Part shown: one piece after another, positions 61,071 to 64,000 of the stretch | Position numbering within the stretch: position 1 is the stretch's first letter | How the letters are laid out: each line of letters starts with the position of its first letter | Source of the DNA: Altericroceibacterium indicum | GTDB lineage: Bacteria; Pseudomonadota; Alphaproteobacteria; Sphingomonadales; Sphingomonadaceae | Direction of reading: 5' to 3' | NCBI RefSeq assembly: GCF_009828105.1 | Contig: NZ_WTYQ01000003.1 | Coordinates: 124,001-188,000, forward strand | Length of the DNA: 64,000 bases | Notes under the pieces: generated by a model | Told to the model about the DNA's origin: nothing | The model's database searches: none | Seen by the model: the letters and a program-made list of their open reading frames with translations, nothing else | Translations under genes and position numbers: made by a program

Positions 61071-63788
61071 TTACTTCGGCAGAGCAACCGCATTTTGAAC
61101 GGAGAAACTGCCTGACTGGAAAGCAAGGCCACTGCCCGGCTGAGCAGACCCAACACTGACAGTATAATTCCCGGTGAAGACCATGCGGTTGCCGTCCAGA
61201 TCCACCGCGCTGAGATCGCGTGGGGTGAGATCGAACACCACCTTGCGGCTTTCACCCGGTTTCAACGTCACCCGCTGGAAACCGCGCAAGGCGATTTCTG
61301 GCGTGCCGGGCTTATCCGGGAAATTGAGATAAAGCTGCGCCACTTCATCCCCTTCCCGCGATCCGCTGTTGCGGATTTCGGTCGCAACACGCAGGCCTTG
61401 CCCGGCCCCTTGCGCGCTCGGCGTGATCGTCAGCGGCGCATAGGTGAAATCTGTGTAGCTGAGGCCATAACCGAAGGAATAGACGGGCTTGCCTTCAAAA
61501 TAGCGATAGGTCCGCCCCTTCATGTCATAATCTTCAAACGGTGGCAGATCATCTACGCTGCGATAGAAGGTCAGGGGCAAACGGCCGGATGGGTTAGTTT
61601 TGCCGGTCAGCACATTGGCAATCGCTTCCCCGCCGGTTTCCCCCGGATACCATGCTTCCAGCACGGCGGCAGCGTTGTCTTTCGCCCAGGACAGATTGAT
61701 CGGGCTGCCATTCATCGCCACCAGCACAATCGGCTTGCCGGTCTTTTTGGCTTCAGCCAACAATGCAAGCTGGTCAGCAGGCAGATCGAGCGTGGTCTTG
61801 TCCCCACCATCGAAGCCGGGGATTTCCACCGGTGCTTCTTCTGCTTCCAGATCCGATGTGAGACCAACCACAGCCACCAGCACATCTGCATCACGCGCTG
61901 CGGCCTGCATCGCTTTCACAGGGTCAGCGGAAATTTTCTTCCACACCAGCCCGACATTGGACGACCCCATCGCCTGCGAGCTGACTTCCACCGGATATTT
62001 GTGGCCCGCTTCCAGGGTCACCGTCTTGAAATTGGGCAACGTACCCCAGCTCGCCTCGGACATATCGATGAAAGGCTTGCCTTCGAAATTCATCACCCCG
62101 CCACGGCCACCAAGACCGAGCCGATAGGTGCCGCTTTCCTTGGGGACGATAAAGCCGGTCCAAACCACCTTGTGGTGATCGGCCACTTTGCCAAGCCCCA
62201 ACCCACGGCCATGGACATCGCTTTCACGCTGTATCAGCGCGGGCTTTGCCTCATAGCGAACGGTGGCATCATATTTTTCCAGCTCACCGGGTGCAAAGCG
62301 CTCAGGCGCCTTGCCGATGGGGTTGTAATAATGAGCCGTAAGACCCGGCTTGCCATCTTCCGTTTGCAATGCACTTTCCGGCACCGTGTCGCTGTCAGTG
62401 TATGATTCACCAAAGGGAACATATTGCACCTTGGCTTTCGGCATCGCCGCGCGCAGACCTTCCAGCACGGAAACAGGCTCACCCGACATCGGGGAAGAGT
62501 AATTGCCCCGTAACACGCGGGTAGCATCGCCCAGGGGGCCGATTACAGCCACACGCATTCCGGCGGTCTGGAACGGTAGAATCCCATCATTCTTGAGCAA
62601 AACGAGGCTGCGTTCAGCGGCCTTCAAGGCTAAGGCGCGATGGGCAGGTGTCGCAATGTCACGCACCGAAGACATGCTAGTGCTCAAAGGGCGCACACCG
62701 GCCAGATCGCCATTGCGATATCGAGCTGAGAACAGCCGCACCAACGCCCGGTCAATATCATTTTCGGTAATCAAACCCCGGTTCAGCGCATCGCGATAGC
62801 GTTCGCCCAGCCCTGCGGTGTCTGACAGGGTTTGCGTGTTGCACTCATTGTCCACCCCTGCCCACAATGCTGCGGTGACGCCCGTTGCCGGGTCGGGTGC
62901 ATAATGATGGTTTTCGCTAATATCGCGCACTGCATCGCAATCAGACACAACATAGCCGGTAAAGCCCCAGGCATCGCGCAAAGTATCTTTCAGCAATTCC
63001 TCACTGGCGCAGGCAGGTGCCCCATCCACCCTATTATAGGCGCACATGACAGATCCGGCTTTCGCCTCGACAATGGCAGCGCGGAAGGCGGGCAGATAAG
63101 TGTCTTCCAGATCGTGTTTTGACACGAAGACATTAGCATGGTGGCGGGTCGCTTCCGGCCCGTTATGGACCGCGAAATGCTTCGGTGTAGCCACCACATC
63201 TGGAAGATCAGGGTTCGGCCCCTGCATTCCTTCCACATAAGCGACACCCATCCGAGCCGTCAGGAAAGGATCTTCGCCATAGGTTTCCTGGCCCCGGCCC
63301 CAACGCGGATCACGGAAAATATTGATATTGGGTGACCATGTATCGAGCCCCGTGCCAATCCGGCCCAGCTTCCCGGTTTCCCGGCCCAGTGCATGAAGCC
63401 CGCGCACTTCGGTGCTGATAGACCCGGCGACATCATGGACCAGTTCGGTATCGAATGTCGCGGCCAGACCCACAGGTTCAGGAAAATTGGTCGTCGGCAC
63501 CGGGCCAAGTGCACCATGCAAGCTTTCGGTCCACCAATTATAGGCCGGAATCTTGAGGCGTGGAATGGCTGGGGCTGTATTGAGAAGTTGGTCGAACTTT
63601 TCATCCAAGGTCAACTGGCTGACGATTTTTTCAGCCATCTGATCTGCTTTTTGCCATTCGGCAGATTGGGCAGTGCTGGCCTGATGGGCGGCAGTATCCT
63701 GCGCCTGCGCATTCCCTGCAGACATGGCTGTCATGCTGGCCAGTGCAAAACCGCTCGCAGCCAGCAATCGGCTTTTCCATGCTCTCAT
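61071..63788 (-). CDS. Glycoside hydrolase family 3 beta-glycosidase with PA14 insert
   Basis: Exported enzyme of 905 residues: signal peptide ending GNAQAQ, GH3 N-terminal barrel (about 50-360) with nucleophile Asp283 in VVSDCDAV, KHFAVHNGPEATRHH, and a C-terminal alpha/beta domain interrupted by a PA14-like insert (about 460-620, GTYRLGLGGRGG and NVGLVWKK). A C-terminal fibronectin-III-like domain follows. Beta-xylosidase or beta-glucosidase activity is likely; GSMPHGALG-type residue differences do not settle it. ATG 63788 has AGAGGAAAC upstream. Confidence 0.92.
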   Translation of the reverse strand: MRAWKSRLLAASGFALASMTAMSAGNAQAQDTAAHQASTAQSAEWQKADQMAEKIVSQLTLDEKFDQLLNTAPAIPRLKIPAYNWWTESLHGALGPVPTTNFPEPVGLAATFDTELVHDVAGSISTEVRGLHALGRETGKLGRIGTGLDTWSPNINIFRDPRWGRGQETYGEDPFLTARMGVAYVEGMQGPNPDLPDVVATPKHFAVHNGPEATRHHANVFVSKHDLEDTYLPAFRAAIVEAKAGSVMCAYNRVDGAPACASEELLKDTLRDAWGFTGYVVSDCDAVRDISENHHYAPDPATGVTAALWAGVDNECNTQTLSDTAGLGERYRDALNRGLITENDIDRALVRLFSARYRNGDLAGVRPLSTSMSSVRDIATPAHRALALKAAERSLVLLKNDGILPFQTAGMRVAVIGPLGDATRVLRGNYSSPMSGEPVSVLEGLRAAMPKAKVQYVPFGESYTDSDTVPESALQTEDGKPGLTAHYYNPIGKAPERFAPGELEKYDATVRYEAKPALIQRESDVHGRGLGLGKVADHHKVVWTGFIVPKESGTYRLGLGGRGGVMNFEGKPFIDMSEASWGTLPNFKTVTLEAGHKYPVEVSSQAMGSSNVGLVWKKISADPVKAMQAAARDADVLVAVVGLTSDLEAEEAPVEIPGFDGGDKTTLDLPADQLALLAEAKKTGKPIVLVAMNGSPINLSWAKDNAAAVLEAWYPGETGGEAIANVLTGKTNPSGRLPLTFYRSVDDLPPFEDYDMKGRTYRYFEGKPVYSFGYGLSYTDFTYAPLTITPSAQGAGQGLRVATEIRNSGSREGDEVAQLYLNFPDKPGTPEIALRGFQRVTLKPGESRKVVFDLTPRDLSAVDLDGNRMVFTGNYTVSVGSAQPGSGLAFQSGSFSVQNAVALPK

Positions 63789-63840
63789 TATGTTTCCTCT
63801 CACGATTAATTACGTTGCAGGAGCGTCGTTTCTCTGGCGA

Positions 63841-64000
63841 TCACACCGGCTGCATCCCGCGTTCCACGATCTTGTTGATAAGATCACGGTGGCGCGGCAA
63901 TCCGGTTCGCAGACGCTCCGTTTGAATGACATTGGCGCGGATAGCCTGTTCAGCGATACGCGCTTCGCTGGTCAGTGCTTCGGGTTCGACTTGTGTGCGA
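63841..64000 (-). CDS. C-terminal end of an unrecognised protein
   Basis: Only the last 52 codons are in the window; the gene enters from the right edge on the minus strand. The peptide includes ARIAEQAIRANVIQTERLRT and ends LINKIVERGMQPV, helical and charged. I do not recognise the family. It is 52 bp upstream of the GH3 gene on the same strand and so may belong to the same glycan-use operon. Confidence 0.6.
   Translation of the reverse strand, partial: RTQVEPEALTSEARIAEQAIRANVIQTERLRTGLPRHRDLINKIVERGMQPV

Noticed and set aside
1-64000. CRISPR arrays, insertion sequences, prophage genes
   Set aside because: No regularly spaced repeats, transposase, integrase or phage structural motifs found when reading both strands; a computed repeat search was not possible.

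Overview
The window reads as chromosomal DNA of a sphingomonad-type alphaproteobacterium (Novosphingobium, Sphingobium or Erythrobacter-like). The grounds are close matches, remembered from the literature and not searched, to proteins characterised in sphingomonads: LigW decarboxylase, lignostilbene dioxygenase and LigD-type Calpha-dehydrogenases. The mix of TonB-dependent receptors and housekeeping gene pairs also fits. Genes are densely packed with many 1-11 bp overlaps. I saw no transposase, integrase, phage gene, CRISPR array or rRNA.

Layout. 1-12.6 kb is mostly core: the start of rsmB, an SDHAF4-like protein, an mrp / orphan molybdenum hydroxylase / hemH operon, hflK-hflC-degP, a class A penicillin-binding protein, msrB and a glutathione transferase. 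12.6-29.3 kb is a catabolic island for lignin-derived aromatic dimers. A minus-strand operon holds two LigD-like dehydrogenases around an NTF2-like protein. A plus-strand operon holds a transporter, aldehyde dehydrogenase, 5-carboxyvanillate decarboxylase (ligW), an NmrA-type reductase, a second transporter and a benzoylformate-decarboxylase-like enzyme. Then come a DUF3237 protein, a GMC alcohol oxidase, a lignostilbene dioxygenase, a MarR regulator and an AAHS transporter. 29.4-38.6 kb is a complete formaldehyde-to-CO2 pathway: frmA, two VOC proteins (one with an apparent AUU start), frmB, and the NAD-dependent molybdenum formate dehydrogenase operon with mobA inside it and fdhD after it.

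38.6-52.8 kb returns to core genes: metW-metX, hisC-tyrC, plsC-ydcF-ftsX-ftsE, a zinc-ribbon membrane protein, tRNA-Leu(GAG), a YitT membrane protein, a CmcJ/NvfI-type oxygenase, putA, dcd and a second NTF2-like protein. 52.9-58.5 kb is a metal-uptake block: a ZnuD-like receptor behind a near-perfect Zur box, and an OprC-like copper receptor (CxxxM and HxM motifs) with a DUF2946 protein and a DsbA-like thioredoxin. 58.7-64 kb carries a GH95 and a GH3 glycosidase, with a LacI-type operator palindrome before GH95.

Main proposal: the island and the formaldehyde genes form one physiological unit. A diarylpropane-type lignin dimer would lose formaldehyde to give a lignostilbene, the dioxygenase would cleave it to benzaldehydes, the aldehyde dehydrogenase and LigW would funnel 5-substituted products to vanillate, and FrmA/FrmB/FDH would burn the formaldehyde. 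The lignostilbene dioxygenase and LigW assignments are strong at residue level. The formaldehyde-releasing step (NTF2-like protein) is inference.
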